Of a stretch of DNA of 64,000 bases, positions 43,536 to 53,012 are shown in pieces. Origin of the DNA: Planctomonas psychrotolerans. Lineage in GTDB: Bacteria > Actinomycetota > Actinomycetes > Actinomycetales > Microbacteriaceae. How positions within the stretch are numbered: the first letter of the stretch is position 1; every line of letters begins with the position of its first letter. The position numbers and the translations under genes were made by a program. The stretch is taken from NCBI RefSeq assembly GCF_008642235.1, contig NZ_SJEV01000001.1:372001-436000 (forward strand), written 5' to 3'. A model generated the notes under the pieces. That model was given only the letters and a program-made list of their open reading frames with translations. It searched no databases and was not told where the DNA came from.

Positions 43536-43573
43536 CGGATGCCCGCCTCCACCGAAGTGGGGGCGGGCATCCG
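43536..43573. terminator. Bidirectional terminator between hydrolase and pnp
   Basis: 12-bp arms CGGATGCCCGCC (43536-43547) and complement (43562-43573) around a 14-nt loop, between convergent stops. Confidence 0.8.
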
Positions 43574-43601
43574 CTGTTCGAACAGGCTGGAGAGCCGAGG
43601 A

Positions 43602-45857
43602 TCAGGCCTCGACGGGCTCCTCGACCGGGGTCGACTCGGCCGCGGCCTCGTCGATCACCGGGGCGAGCGACAGCTTTCCGCGGTCGTCGGTCTTGGTGAT
43701 CTCGACCTGGATCTTCTGGCCCACCGCGAGCACGTCTTCGACGTTCTCGACGCGCTTGCCGCCGGCCAGCTTGCGGACCTCGCTGATGTGCAGCAGTCCG
43801 TCCTTGCCGGGGGTGAGCGAGATGAACGCACCGAACGACGCGAGCTTGACGACGGTTCCGAGGAACCGCTCACCGACCTCGGGATTCAGCGGGTTCGCGA
43901 TCGCGTTGACCTGGGCGCGAGCCGCCTCGGCCGACGGCCCGTCGACGGCGCCGATGTACACGGTGCCGTCTTCCTCGATCGAGATGTCGGCGCCGGTCTC
44001 GTCCTGAATGGAGTTGATCGTCTTGCCCTTCGGGCCGATCAGCTCGCCGATCTTGTCGACGGGGATCTGCACCGAGATCACGCGGGGCGCGGTCGGGGCC
44101 ATCTCGTCGGGCGCGTCGATCGCGGCGTTGATGACGTTGAGGATCGCGGTGCGAGCCTCCTTCGCCTGCTTGAGCGCGCCATCCAGCACCTGCGACGGCA
44201 GGCCGTCGAGCTTGGTGTCGAGCTGGATCGCGGTGATGAACTCGCTCGTGCCGGCGACCTTGAAGTCCATGTCGCCGAGCGCGTCTTCGGCACCGAGGAT
44301 GTCGGTCAGCGCGGCGTAGCGCGTCTGGCCGTCGACGGTGTCGGAGACGAGGCCCATGGCGATGCCGGCGACCGGGGCGCGCAGCGGCACACCGGCGTTC
44401 AGCAGCGACAGGGTCGACGCGCACACGGAACCCATGGAGGTGGACCCGTTGGAGCCGAGGGCCTCGGACACCTGGCGGATCGCGTAGGGGAACTCCTCGC
44501 GCGACGGCAGCACCGGCACGAGGGCGCGCTCGGCGAGTGCGCCGTGCCCGATCTCGCGGCGCTTCGGCGTTCCGACCCGACCGGTCTCACCGGTGGAGTA
44601 GGGCGGGAAGTTGTAGTTGTGCATGTAGCGCTTCTTCGTCACCGGGCTCAGCGAGTCGATCGACTGCTCGAGCTTCAGCATGTTCAGCGTGGTGACGCCC
44701 AGGATCTGGGTCTCGCCGCGTTGGAAGATCGCCGAGCCGTGCACGCGGGGGATGACCGCGACCTCGGCGTCGAGCGGACGGATGTCGGCGAGGCCACGAC
44801 CGTCGATGCGCACGCCCTCGGAGAGGATGCGTCCGCGGACGACGGTCTTCGTGACCGACTTGTACGCACCGGAGACCTGCGGCGGAACGGTGCCGTCGAG
44901 CTCGCCGTTGGTGACCTTCTCCTGGATCGCGGCCTTGACGCGCTCCTTGAGGGCGTCGTCGGCGTTCTGGCGCTCGAGCTTGTCGGCGATCTGGTAGATG
45001 TTCACCAGTTCGTCGTAGGCGAGCTCGGCGACGGCGTCGTAGGCGGCCTGACTGTAGGGCGGGAACACCGGGTAGTCGGCGGTGGGCTTCGCGGCCTGGC
45101 GGGCGAGGTCGCTCTGAGCCGCGACGAGCGCCTTGAGGAACGGCTTGGCCGCTTCGAGGCCCTGCGCGACGATAGCCTCGTTCGGCTTGGTCGCACCGCC
45201 CTGGATGAGCGCCCAGGCGCCGTCGGTGGCCTCGGCCTCGACCATCATGATCGCGACGTCCTCGTTGCCCTCGGCGTCGGTGACGACTCGACCGGCGACG
45301 ACCATGTTGAAGACGGCGTCCTCGAGCTGGCTGTGCTTGGGGAACGCGACCCACTGGTCACCGATGAGCGCGACGCGCACGCCGGCCACGGGACCCGAGA
45401 ACGGCAGACCCGAGATCTGGGTGGATGCCGACGCCGCGTTGATCGCGAGCACGTCGTACAGCTCATCCGGCTCGATCGAGAGCACGGTGATGACGACCTG
45501 CACCTCGTTGCGGAGTCCCTCGACGAACGACGGGCGCAGCGGCCGGTCGATCAGGCGGCAGGTGAGGATCGCGTCGGTGGACGGTCGACCCTCGCGACGG
45601 AAGAAGCTGCCGGGGATGCGACCCGCGGCGTACATGCGCTCTTCCACGTCGATCGTGAGCGGGAAGAAGTCGAAGTTGTCCTTCGGGTGCTTGCTGGCGC
45701 TGGTGGCGCTGAGCAGCATGGTCTCTTCGTCGAGGTAGGCGGCAACGGCACCCTGTGCCTGCTGCGCGAGGCGACCCGCTTCGAATCGAACGGTGCGCGT
45801 GCCGAACTTGCCGTTGTCGATGACGGCTTCGGCGAACTTGATTTCTGGACCCTCCAT
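43602..45857 (-). CDS. pnp: Polyribonucleotide nucleotidyltransferase (PNPase)
   Basis: 751 residues. Two RNase PH domains, the second with the phosphate/active-site region [19 protein letters not shown], then KH ([19 protein letters not shown]) and S1 ([27 protein letters not shown]) RNA-binding domains and an Ala/Glu tail. Phosphorolytic 3'-5' mRNA decay; in some actinobacteria it also makes ppGpp. ATG 45857 with AAAGGAG 11 nt upstream; the frame stays open further upstream but without similarity. Confidence 0.97.
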   Translation of the reverse strand: MEGPEIKFAEAVIDNGKFGTRTVRFEAGRLAQQAQGAVAAYLDEETMLLSATSASKHPKDNFDFFPLTIDVEERMYAAGRIPGSFFRREGRPSTDAILTCRLIDRPLRPSFVEGLRNEVQVVITVLSIEPDELYDVLAINAASASTQISGLPFSGPVAGVRVALIGDQWVAFPKHSQLEDAVFNMVVAGRVVTDAEGNEDVAIMMVEAEATDGAWALIQGGATKPNEAIVAQGLEAAKPFLKALVAAQSDLARQAAKPTADYPVFPPYSQAAYDAVAELAYDELVNIYQIADKLERQNADDALKERVKAAIQEKVTNGELDGTVPPQVSGAYKSVTKTVVRGRILSEGVRIDGRGLADIRPLDAEVAVIPRVHGSAIFQRGETQILGVTTLNMLKLEQSIDSLSPVTKKRYMHNYNFPPYSTGETGRVGTPKRREIGHGALAERALVPVLPSREEFPYAIRQVSEALGSNGSTSMGSVCASTLSLLNAGVPLRAPVAGIAMGLVSDTVDGQTRYAALTDILGAEDALGDMDFKVAGTSEFITAIQLDTKLDGLPSQVLDGALKQAKEARTAILNVINAAIDAPDEMAPTAPRVISVQIPVDKIGELIGPKGKTINSIQDETGADISIEEDGTVYIGAVDGPSAEAARAQVNAIANPLNPEVGERFLGTVVKLASFGAFISLTPGKDGLLHISEVRKLAGGKRVENVEDVLAVGQKIQVEITKTDDRGKLSLAPVIDEAAAESTPVEEPVEA

Positions 45858-46173
45858 ATGGGGGCATTCTCCTTTGTTTAGTGTCGCAGCCCCGTGTGGG
45901 CGACGACCTTCCTCAAGGAGCAGGAGCGGACAAGGCGACACGAGAATTGCTCGCAGGTGCGAGGTGGTCGCGTACGTGCGGCTGTGCGTGCGGGGGTCCC
46001 GCACGGTGGCGCATGTCTGGCCATCAGTAGAAATCCTCCGAACCGTTTCGGAAAACCACCACCAACGACCAGCTTCCTGCCAGCCTGCTCCGTTGCTGCT
46101 GCCGTTCAGGCAACGGTGAAGATCCTATCACCCCGCCTTTTCCGGGCACCGGACGGCGCGCGGGGGCGCCGCG
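45858..46173. other. pnp leader / cupin-pnp spacer (316 nt)
   Basis: No gene. A hairpin with arms CGTTGC (46091-46096) and GCAACG (46110-46115) and a small stem at 46115-46132 are visible. PNPase mRNAs often carry an autoregulatory leader stem, but nothing here proves that role. Confidence 0.4.
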
Positions 46174-46506
46174 TCAGCGGTGCTTGACCACGGTGAGCAG
46201 GATGACCGCATCCTCGAGGGCCTCGACGCTGTGCCGCGCGTCGGGCACGATGACGAGGTCGCCGACCCAGGCGGACCACTCGTCGGCACCGCAGGTGAGC
46301 CGAACCCGGCCGGCGAGCACGTGCACCGTCGCCTCACCGGGGCTCTCGTGATCTCCCGTCGACTCACCGGCACGCATGGCGATCACGGTCTGCCGAAGCC
46401 GGTGTTCGTGGCCCCCGTAGACGGTCTTCGCGCTGCGTCCGCTGGACGCCGCCACCGCATGCTCCAGTTCGTGACGGGCGAGGGCGGTGAGCGACGTCTT
46501 CTGCAT
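46174..46506 (-). CDS. Small cupin-domain protein
   Basis: 110 residues. Single cupin barrel: GESTGDHESPGEATVHVLAGRVRL (motif 1, with His and Glu ligands) and GDLVIVPDARHSVEALEDAVILLTV (motif 2, His). Probably metal-binding; activity unknown. It sits between rpsO and pnp, which are often adjacent elsewhere. Confidence 0.8.
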   Translation of the reverse strand: MQKTSLTALARHELEHAVAASSGRSAKTVYGGHEHRLRQTVIAMRAGESTGDHESPGEATVHVLAGRVRLTCGADEWSAWVGDLVIVPDARHSVEALEDAVILLTVVKHR

Positions 46507-46619
46507 GGTTCATCCTTGCGCGAACCCGGTCGGAGCGCGAGCATCGCGTTTCGACCGGACCATGCTCCGCGGAGGGTTCCTGCCCGAGTGCGCCGGGGTG
46601 TCGGCCGGGCCGGCGTGCC

Positions 46620-47051
46620 CTAGCGGGTGAGGCCGATCTGCAGTTCGACGCGCAGACCGTGCCGGGTCTTCACGATGCGGGAGGGCAGCCGCACCTTCCC
46701 CTCCCGTTCGAACCACCGCGCGAGCGCTCCCTCGACGGCTCCCTCGAGTCCCCGCGGGATCCAGCCGACGACTCCGGACGGGCGACCGTCGACGAACAGT
46801 CGCACGGGCATGGGCGCGTCAGTGCGTTCGTCCTCCTGCGTGCGACGGGCGATGAAGGCCTCGGGCTCCTCCACGCCCCTGTCGAGGATGCCCGCCAACT
46901 CCTCCTGCGCGGGGTCGCTCTGGGCGAGACGGATCACGGTCTTCTCCCGCTTGGGAACGAGCGTGTAGGTGTAGTCGCGAAGCGACCCGCTGCCCGCATC
47001 CGTGCGGGGGACGTCGGGGTTCTCCGCGCTCTTGCCGAAGGGAATTCTCAT
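46620..47051 (-). CDS. Conserved-looking protein of unknown function
   Basis: 143 residues. Charged cytosolic protein without membrane segments. It contains DYTYTLVPKREKTVIRLAQ and a C-terminal part with RLFVDGRPSGVVGWIPRGLEGAVEGAL. I do not recognise the family. ATG 47051 is preferred to a start 37 codons upstream that would reach the rpsO terminator. It follows rpsO on the same strand. Confidence 0.65.
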   Translation of the reverse strand: MRIPFGKSAENPDVPRTDAGSGSLRDYTYTLVPKREKTVIRLAQSDPAQEELAGILDRGVEEPEAFIARRTQEDERTDAPMPVRLFVDGRPSGVVGWIPRGLEGAVEGALARWFEREGKVRLPSRIVKTRHGLRVELQIGLTR

Positions 47052-47121
47052 GTACCCATGATCGAGCGCGGCATGGCGTTTGGGAAACCGCCACCCCGAC
47101 CGGTGCGCGGCCGTTAACGCG

Positions 47122-47157
47122 GATGTGGCCGCCTCCCTCGCGGGAAGCGGCCACATC
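47122..47157 (-). terminator. rpsO terminator
   Basis: 11-bp arms GATGTGGCCGC (47122-47132) and complement (47147-47157) around a 14-nt loop, 19 nt after the rpsO stop. Confidence 0.8.
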
Positions 47158-47175
47158 GGCACAAGAAATGCGGTC

Positions 47176-47445
47176 TTAGCGACGGAGGCCGAGGCGTCCG
47201 ATCAGGGCGCGGTACCGGTCGATGTCGATGTCCGACAGGTAGCCGAGCAGGCGGCGGCGCTGACCCACCAGCAGAAGCAGTCCACGACGCGAGTGGTGGT
47301 CGTGCTTGTGCTCCTTCAGGTGCTCCGTGAGGTCCTTGATGCGCTGGGTCAGCATTGCGACCTGCACTTCAGGGGATCCGGTGTCGCCCGGGTGGGTGGC
47401 GTACTCGTCGATGATCGCTTTCTTGGCATCGGGTGCAAGTGGCAT
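47176..47445 (-). CDS. rpsO: 30S ribosomal protein S15
   Basis: 89 residues, the invariant S15 length. [41 protein letters not shown] and a C-terminal [13 protein letters not shown] contact 16S helices 20-22. ATG 47445 has GAGGGG upstream; the in-frame ATG 13 codons earlier is leader. TAAACT about 90 nt upstream is the likely -10, leaving a leader long enough for S15 autoregulation. Followed by a strong terminator. Confidence 0.97.
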   Translation of the reverse strand: MPLAPDAKKAIIDEYATHPGDTGSPEVQVAMLTQRIKDLTEHLKEHKHDHHSRRGLLLLVGQRRRLLGYLSDIDIDRYRALIGRLGLRR

Positions 47446-47533
47446 AGATGGACCCCTCTTCTCTCGTTGCGCGGCGCCCGGCACACGACGTGCGAGCTCT
47501 CTTTATCCGCGGCCGTTGGACGGCAACCGAATG

Positions 47534-47539
47534 AGTTTA
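47534..47539 (-). promoter_or_regulatory. Candidate rpsO -10 (TAAACT)
   Basis: TAAACT about 90 nt upstream of the rpsO start, in the gap after the epimerase gene stop. Confidence 0.4.
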
Positions 47540-47601
47540 GCAGAGCGGGCGATGCGTCCCCGCTCGCCCGCCACCGGTGGACGTACCGCCGTGCTGCGGG
47601 C

Positions 47602-48588
47602 CTAGCCGTAGCGTTCGGCGAGCGCGTCGAACGCAGCGTCGAGGTCGGGGTCGACGGTCCTCCGGGAGGCGTCGGCGTCGTGCCACTCCACGATCTCGCG
47701 CGCACCGGTCGATAAAGGCACCGTTGCCACGAAATCGGGCACGAGCGTCTTCACCTTGGTGTTGTCGAAGATGACCGAGTGCGCCTTGTCGCCGAGGATG
47801 CCGTCGCCGATCTCGGGGATCGCCCGGGCCAGCGCGGAGGAGGGCACGTGCACCAGGGTCGGGTCCGCGCCCGCCGCCGTGCCGAGCATCCGGGCGATCT
47901 GGTTCCAGGTGAGCACCTCGTCCGACGTGATGGTGAAGCTGTCGCCCACCGCCTGAGGGTTGCCGAGCAGCCCGACGAACGCCTTCGCGAAGTCGGTGTT
48001 GTGGGTGAGCGTCCACAGCGAGCTTCCGTCGCCGTGCAGCACGACGGGCTTGCCGCGGCGCATCCGGTCGATCAGCGTCCAGCCCCCGCTCAGCGGTATC
48101 GCGGTGCGGTCGTAGGTGTGCGACGGCCGCACGATCGTCACCGGGAAGTCGTTGTCGCGGTAGGCCGCGACGAGCACGTCCTCGCTGGCGATCTTGTCGC
48201 GGGAGTACTGCCAGAACGGATTGCGCAACGGCGTCGACTCGAGGATGGGGAGTCGGGCCGGCGGCTTCTGGTACGCGGATGCGGAACTGATGTACACGTA
48301 CTGCCCGGTGCGGCCGGCGAACAGGTCGATGTCGCGCCGGGCGTGGTCGGGGAGGAAGGAGACGAAGTCGACCACCACGTCGAACTCGCGGTCGCCGATC
48401 GCCTCGCGCACCGCCTCCGGGTCGGAGACGTCGGCGGTGAGCACCTCGGCGCCGGTCGGTGACGGTCGGGTGCCGGTCTTTCCCCGGTTGAGCACGGTCA
48501 GTTCGACGCCCCGCTCCACGGCGAGGGCGCCGCAGGCCGAACTGATGATTCCGGTGCCGCCGATGAAGAGCGCGGTGAGTGCGGACAT
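47602..48588 (-). CDS. NAD-dependent epimerase/dehydratase (extended SDR)
   Basis: 328 residues. FIGGTGIISSACGALA for NAD binding, YISSASAYQKP and YSRDKIASE (YxxxK) for catalysis, and HNTDFAKAFVGLLGN in the substrate region. This subgroup resembles plant/bacterial CSP41-like reductases rather than UDP-sugar epimerases; substrate unknown. Located directly downstream of two aldo/keto reductases on the same strand. Confidence 0.85.
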   Translation of the reverse strand: MSALTALFIGGTGIISSACGALAVERGVELTVLNRGKTGTRPSPTGAEVLTADVSDPEAVREAIGDREFDVVVDFVSFLPDHARRDIDLFAGRTGQYVYISSASAYQKPPARLPILESTPLRNPFWQYSRDKIASEDVLVAAYRDNDFPVTIVRPSHTYDRTAIPLSGGWTLIDRMRRGKPVVLHGDGSSLWTLTHNTDFAKAFVGLLGNPQAVGDSFTITSDEVLTWNQIARMLGTAAGADPTLVHVPSSALARAIPEIGDGILGDKAHSVIFDNTKVKTLVPDFVATVPLSTGAREIVEWHDADASRRTVDPDLDAAFDALAERYG

Positions 48589-48636
48589 GATTCTCCTTGA
48601 CGAAGCGGAAAGCGGAAAGCGGAAAGCGAGTCTCGG

Positions 48637-49497
48637 TCAGTTGCCGCTGAGGCGGCGGACCTCGTCCTCGGTCAGCGTGACGGACACCGCGTCGGCGGAG
48701 TCGGTGATGCTTTCGGGCCGGCTCGCGCCCGGGATGGGGATCACGCGGTCGGACAGCGCCAGCTCCCAGGCGAGGGCGATCTTCTGCGGGCTCACGCCGT
48801 GCGCTTCGGCGATGGTCTGGAACTCGGAGTGCGCATTCCCGAGGTCGGCCGCGCCGGTGATGCCGCCGAGCGGGCTCCACGGCAGGAAGGCGATCCCGAG
48901 TTCATCGCACAACTCGAGTTCGGGGAGGCTCGACCGGAACTTCGGCGAGAACTGGTTCTGCACCGAGACGAGGTTGCTCCCGAGCACGCGGTGCGCGATC
49001 CGGATCTGCTCCGGGTCGGCGTTCGAGATTCCGGCGAACCGGATGATTCCCTGCTCGACGAGTTCCAGGAGGCCGCCCATCGTCTCCTCGTAGGGCACCT
49101 CAGGGTCGGGGCGGTGGTGCTGGTACAGGTCGATCGCCTCCACGCCGAGACGCTTCGCGGAGTCGCGCGCGGCGGAGTGCAGGGCGGCGGGCGATCCCTC
49201 GAGACCCCACGGTCCCTCGTCGGCGTGGATGGTGCCGCCCTTGGTCGCGATGACCACGTTCGACGAGTCGCCGCCGTACGCGGCGATCGCCTCGGCGATC
49301 AGGGTCTCGTTGTGACCGATGCCGTCCGCGTCGAGGTGATAGGAATTCGCCGTGTCGATGAGGGTGATGCCGAGGTCGAGGGCCGCGTGGATGGTGGCGA
49401 ACGAGGTCTCGCGATCCTTCCGGCCCTGCACGGACATCGGCATGCCGCCGAGTCCGAGAGCGCTGACCTCGAGCGAACCGATCGACCGATACTTCAC
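48637..49497 (-). CDS. Aldo/keto reductase (tandem copy A)
   Basis: 286 residues, NADPH-dependent TIM barrel. Catalytic Asp in DTANSYH, Lys in VVIATKGG and His in LYQHHRPDP; cofactor site PIPGASRPESI. GTG 49497 has AAGGAG upstream, and TAGGGT at 49535-49540 is the likely -10. About four residues in five match copy B next door, including leader sequence. Confidence 0.9.
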   Translation of the reverse strand: MKYRSIGSLEVSALGLGGMPMSVQGRKDRETSFATIHAALDLGITLIDTANSYHLDADGIGHNETLIAEAIAAYGGDSSNVVIATKGGTIHADEGPWGLEGSPAALHSAARDSAKRLGVEAIDLYQHHRPDPEVPYEETMGGLLELVEQGIIRFAGISNADPEQIRIAHRVLGSNLVSVQNQFSPKFRSSLPELELCDELGIAFLPWSPLGGITGAADLGNAHSEFQTIAEAHGVSPQKIALAWELALSDRVIPIPGASRPESITDSADAVSVTLTEDEVRRLSGN

Positions 49498-49566
49498 AGG
49501 GGACTCCTTCGTCGTTTCGTGCACGGTTGGGAAGACCCTACGCGGCGGTCCTGGCCCGTGCAGGGG

Positions 49567-50427
49567 TCAGTGCGTGCTGAGGCGGCTGATCTCGTCGTCG
49601 GTGAGGCGCAGGGAGATCGCCCCGGCCGAGTCGGAGATGGTCTCCGGTCTGCTCGCCCCGGGGATGGGGATCATGCGGTCGGAGAGCGCGAGCTCCCAGG
49701 CGAGAGCGACCCTTTGCGGGCTGACGCCATGCGCGTCGGCGACCGCCTGGAACTCGGGATGGTCGTCGCCGAGCCGTGGCGCGTCGTCGAGGCCGCCGAG
49801 CGGACTCCACGGGATGAAGGCAAGACCAAGTTCCTCGCAGAGCGCGAGTTCCGGAAGGCTCGACCGGAACTTCGGCGAGAACTGGTTCTGCACCGAGATG
49901 AGCTTGTCCCCCAGGATGCGGTGGGCGGTGCGGATCTGCACCGGATCGGCATTCGAGATCCCGGCGAAGCGGATGACGCCCTGTTCGACGAGTTCGACGA
50001 GCGCGCCCATCGTGTCCTCGTAGGACACGCTCGGGTCCGGACGGTGGTGCTGGTAGAGGTCGATCGTCTCGACCCGGAGGCGCTTCGCGGAGTCACGGGC
50101 GGCGGCGTGCAGCGCGGCGGGTGATCCGTCGACGCCCCAGTTGCCGTCATCCGAGTGGATGCTGCCGCCCTTGGTCGCGATTACGACATCCGAGGTGCTT
50201 CCGCCGTAGGCGGCGAGAGCCTCGGCGATGAGGATCTCGTTGTGGCCGATGCCGTCGGCGTCGAGGTGATACGCATTGGCGGTGTCGATGAGCGTCAGGC
50301 CCAGGTCGAGCGCCGCATGAATGGTCGCCATCGACGTCTCGCGGTCTTTTCGCCCCTCGACCGACATGGGTATGCCACCGAGCCCGAGAGCGCTGACCTC
50401 GAATGGTCCGATCATCCGATACTCCAC
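49567..50427 (-). CDS. Aldo/keto reductase (tandem copy B)
   Basis: 286 residues with the same catalytic set (DTANAYH, IATKGG, LYQHHRPDP) and PIPGASRPETI. GTG 50427 with AAGGAG upstream and TAGGTT at 50464-50469 as probable -10. Equal length and near-identical leaders show a tandem duplication; substrates unknown. Confidence 0.9.
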   Translation of the reverse strand: MEYRMIGPFEVSALGLGGIPMSVEGRKDRETSMATIHAALDLGLTLIDTANAYHLDADGIGHNEILIAEALAAYGGSTSDVVIATKGGSIHSDDGNWGVDGSPAALHAAARDSAKRLRVETIDLYQHHRPDPSVSYEDTMGALVELVEQGVIRFAGISNADPVQIRTAHRILGDKLISVQNQFSPKFRSSLPELALCEELGLAFIPWSPLGGLDDAPRLGDDHPEFQAVADAHGVSPQRVALAWELALSDRMIPIPGASRPETISDSAGAISLRLTDDEISRLSTH

Positions 50428-50574
50428 AGGGACTCCTTCGTCGTGTTCGTGCGCGGCAGGGAAAACCTACGCGGCGGCTCCGATCCCTGCCGTCCGCGGT
50501 TGCTGCGCCGGAACGTGCCCGCAGGGCGCAACGCCACGGTCCCTAGAGCGTGCCTACGGGACGCAACCCCCCCC

Positions 50575-50598
50575 GGTCCCTGAGCCTGTCGAAGGGAC
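50575..50598 (+). repeat. REP-like element
   Basis: GGTCCCTGAGCCTG then TCGAAGGGAC; a decayed copy lies just upstream at about 50537-50560. Confidence 0.75.
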
Positions 50599-50600
50599 AC

Positions 50601-50622
50601 CCCTTCGACGAGCTCAGGGACC
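50601..50622 (-). repeat. REP-like element, inverted
   Basis: Inverted copy 2 nt after the previous one; the pair can form one long hairpin between the two minus-strand genes. Confidence 0.75.
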
Positions 50623-50663
50623 GTGCTCGTCACGACCTTCAGGGGAACTGCGGGCGCGGGCGG

Positions 50664-51638
50664 TCAGGCGGCCGGGGTCTGACCGGCGAGGTCGACCTCG
50701 CCCGCGGCACCGAGCCAGGCGAGGGCCTCGCGGGTGGCGTCGAGGGAGGTGAAGGTCGGCTCGTATCCCAGGGCGCTCCGAGCGGCATCGATCGAGGCGG
50801 AGTGGCTGCGGCAGATGTGCTCCCAGCTCGCCCCCGCGTGCTCCTCCGGCACCGACACGCGGAACTCGTCCCAGGACACGTGGCGCAGATTCGCCTCCCG
50901 GCCGAACCAGGCCGCGGCGGCATCCGCGAAACCCCGCACCGTGAGCGCGCGATCCGACACGGCGTGGAAGCTCGCACCTATCGACGCGTCCGGGCGCTCG
51001 AGCGCCCGCTCGAACACCTGCGCTACGTCGTCGGCGTGCACGTGGTGCATGGTCTCGGCACCGAGGCCCGGGATGAGCACCTCTCCCCCGGTGGCGAGCG
51101 CGTGCCACACGGTCGGATCGAGGTTGCCCTGCGGGTTGATGACGTGCCAGCCGGGTCCGCTGATGTGTCCGGGGTGGATCACGGTGGACGCGAGACCGCC
51201 GGCCCGCGTCTCATCGAGCAGCATGCGTTCGATCTCGGCCTTCTGCGTGCCGTACTCCCCGAACGGCTTCTTCTCGTCGTCCTCGAGAAGCGGCGAGATG
51301 GCGCTCAGCCCGTGGGTCCAGATGGTGCCGCAGTGCAGGTGGTGCGCGGTGCGGCCGCGGAGCGCCTCGACGAGCTGTTCCGCGGATGCGGGGGTGAAGC
51401 ACACGAGGTCGATCACGGCATCCGCGTTCAGGTCAGCCATGCGGGCCGCGAAGGTGCCGGCGGCGTCCTCGGCATCGCGATCGGCGACCACCCGTTCCAC
51501 GCTCTCCCACGCCGTCGACGGGACGTAGGGCTCCCGGGTTCCGCGACTCACCGCGATCACGTCGTGGCCGGCGGCCACGAGGCGGGGGACGAGGTAACTG
51601 CCGATGTGGCCGGTGGCTCCGATGACGAGTGTGCGCAT
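50664..51638 (-). CDS. NAD-dependent epimerase/dehydratase (extended SDR)
   Basis: 324 residues. VIGATGHIGSYLVPRL for NAD binding, GEYGTQKAEIE (YxxxK) active site, and HHVHADDVAQVFERAL. Similar architecture to the SDR at 47.6 kb but not a close paralogue. ATG 51638 with TAGGGT exactly 6 nt upstream. Substrate unknown. Confidence 0.85.
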   Translation of the reverse strand: MRTLVIGATGHIGSYLVPRLVAAGHDVIAVSRGTREPYVPSTAWESVERVVADRDAEDAAGTFAARMADLNADAVIDLVCFTPASAEQLVEALRGRTAHHLHCGTIWTHGLSAISPLLEDDEKKPFGEYGTQKAEIERMLLDETRAGGLASTVIHPGHISGPGWHVINPQGNLDPTVWHALATGGEVLIPGLGAETMHHVHADDVAQVFERALERPDASIGASFHAVSDRALTVRGFADAAAAWFGREANLRHVSWDEFRVSVPEEHAGASWEHICRSHSASIDAARSALGYEPTFTSLDATREALAWLGAAGEVDLAGQTPAA

Positions 51639-51644
51639 GGTCCG

Positions 51645-51650
51645 ACCCTA
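51645..51650 (-). promoter_or_regulatory. Candidate -10 (TAGGGT) of leaderless SDR gene
   Basis: TAGGGT-N6-ATG, no Shine-Dalgarno. Confidence 0.5.
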
Positions 51651-51689
51651 GCCTCGCCGCCCGTCCCGAGTCCGGGTTCGCGTGCGGGG

Positions 51690-53012
51690 CTATGCCCGCG
51701 GGCCGACCGAGAAGCGCATGCCTGCCGCGGCGAAGCGCGGGATGGCGTCGGCGCCGACCGCGAGCGCCGGGGTGATGCAGCCGGTCCGCCCGGTGCCGCT
51801 GCCGTCGGCGATCAGCAGAGCCAGCTCCGAGATCATGCGGGCGGTGGTGGAGTATCCGGGGTGACCGTCCGCCTCGAGATGCACCTCGACCGCGGTGCGC
51901 GCGTCCGAGACGCCGCGTGCCGTGAGCTCCCACCGCCAGTCGTCGAGGGCGGGGCCCTGCGGCCCGGTGCCTCCGGCGGGCAGCATCCGGCCGAGGAGTG
52001 CGGCAAGCGCACCGCGCACACGGCGGGGACACCGAGCGGCGACGAGCATCGCCCCCTGGGACAGGGCGGCGGCATACGCGCCGGCGAGGGCTGCGGCACC
52101 CCGAGCGCCCCGAAAGGGACCGAGCGGGATGCCCTCCCGGTAGTGGAGCGGCCGGAACGGTCGGGCCTCCCCCGCGGCGGCGAGCCAAGCCGTGCGGTGC
52201 AGCACGGGCGGGTTGATGAATGCGGCGGGCGACATCGGCGCGAGCACGGTTCCGCGAGCCACCCGCGGCCACAGTCGAAGGGGCGACGAGGATCGCACCG
52301 TGGCGGCATCGCCGGCCTCGGTCACCCGGAAGGCGACGTCGGACAGGCGAGGCGCATCGGAATCGGCGAGCACCTGAAGGATGCTCTGCATGGTTCCGCC
52401 CGAGACCATGTCGGAGGGCCCGGCGCCGGGGGCGGGGTGCACCGCTATCGACACCTCGGCGGCCGCGAGGCGGTGTCCGCTCCGCTGGAGGGTGGCACGC
52501 GCGAGATCGACGGCGAGGTCCACCGGGAGCGACTCGAAACCGGCGGTCTGCACGATGGCCACCCCGCCATCGATCGCGGCCTCGTGCCACCGCGCGTCGG
52601 TGCGCCGGATGAACGGGGTCTCGCCCGTCAGATCGACGTACGACGTGCCCGCGGTGACGCAGGCGGCGATGACCGTCGGGCCGTGCGGCGTGTACGGGCC
52701 GACGAGGTTCACGAGAACCCTGCCCCGCGGAGCGAACGCAGCAAGCGATGCGGGGTCGCTCACGTCCACCTCGACCACGTCGGGCACGGGAAGGCCCGCC
52801 TCGCGGCAGAGCCGCGTCACGCGGTCGCGATTGCGCGCGCCCACGGCGAACGACTGCCCCGTCGAGCGCGTCCGTTCGGTGAGGTAGGCGAGGGCGATGC
52901 GTCCGGTGATGCCCGTGGCGCCGAGCAGGAGGACGTCGACGGCGCGTTGCCGCGGCGCATCCGTGCGATCCCGCGGCCCGTCGGCGAACCCTCGCCCGGC
53001 ACCGTCGGTCAT
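51690..53012 (-). CDS. Saccharopine-dehydrogenase-like / trans-acting enoyl reductase family protein
   Basis: 440 residues. N-terminal Rossmann part LLLGATGITGRIALAYL, VNLVGPYTPHG and YVDLTGETPFI, then a C-terminal hydrophobic helix pair around residue 300. Mycobacterial relatives reduce enoyl chains of complex lipids, so a lipid substrate is plausible but unproven. ATG 53012 overlaps the nnrD stop (ATGA). Confidence 0.82.
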   Translation of the reverse strand: MTDGAGRGFADGPRDRTDAPRQRAVDVLLLGATGITGRIALAYLTERTRSTGQSFAVGARNRDRVTRLCREAGLPVPDVVEVDVSDPASLAAFAPRGRVLVNLVGPYTPHGPTVIAACVTAGTSYVDLTGETPFIRRTDARWHEAAIDGGVAIVQTAGFESLPVDLAVDLARATLQRSGHRLAAAEVSIAVHPAPGAGPSDMVSGGTMQSILQVLADSDAPRLSDVAFRVTEAGDAATVRSSSPLRLWPRVARGTVLAPMSPAAFINPPVLHRTAWLAAAGEARPFRPLHYREGIPLGPFRGARGAAALAGAYAAALSQGAMLVAARCPRRVRGALAALLGRMLPAGGTGPQGPALDDWRWELTARGVSDARTAVEVHLEADGHPGYSTTARMISELALLIADGSGTGRTGCITPALAVGADAIPRFAAAGMRFSVGPRA

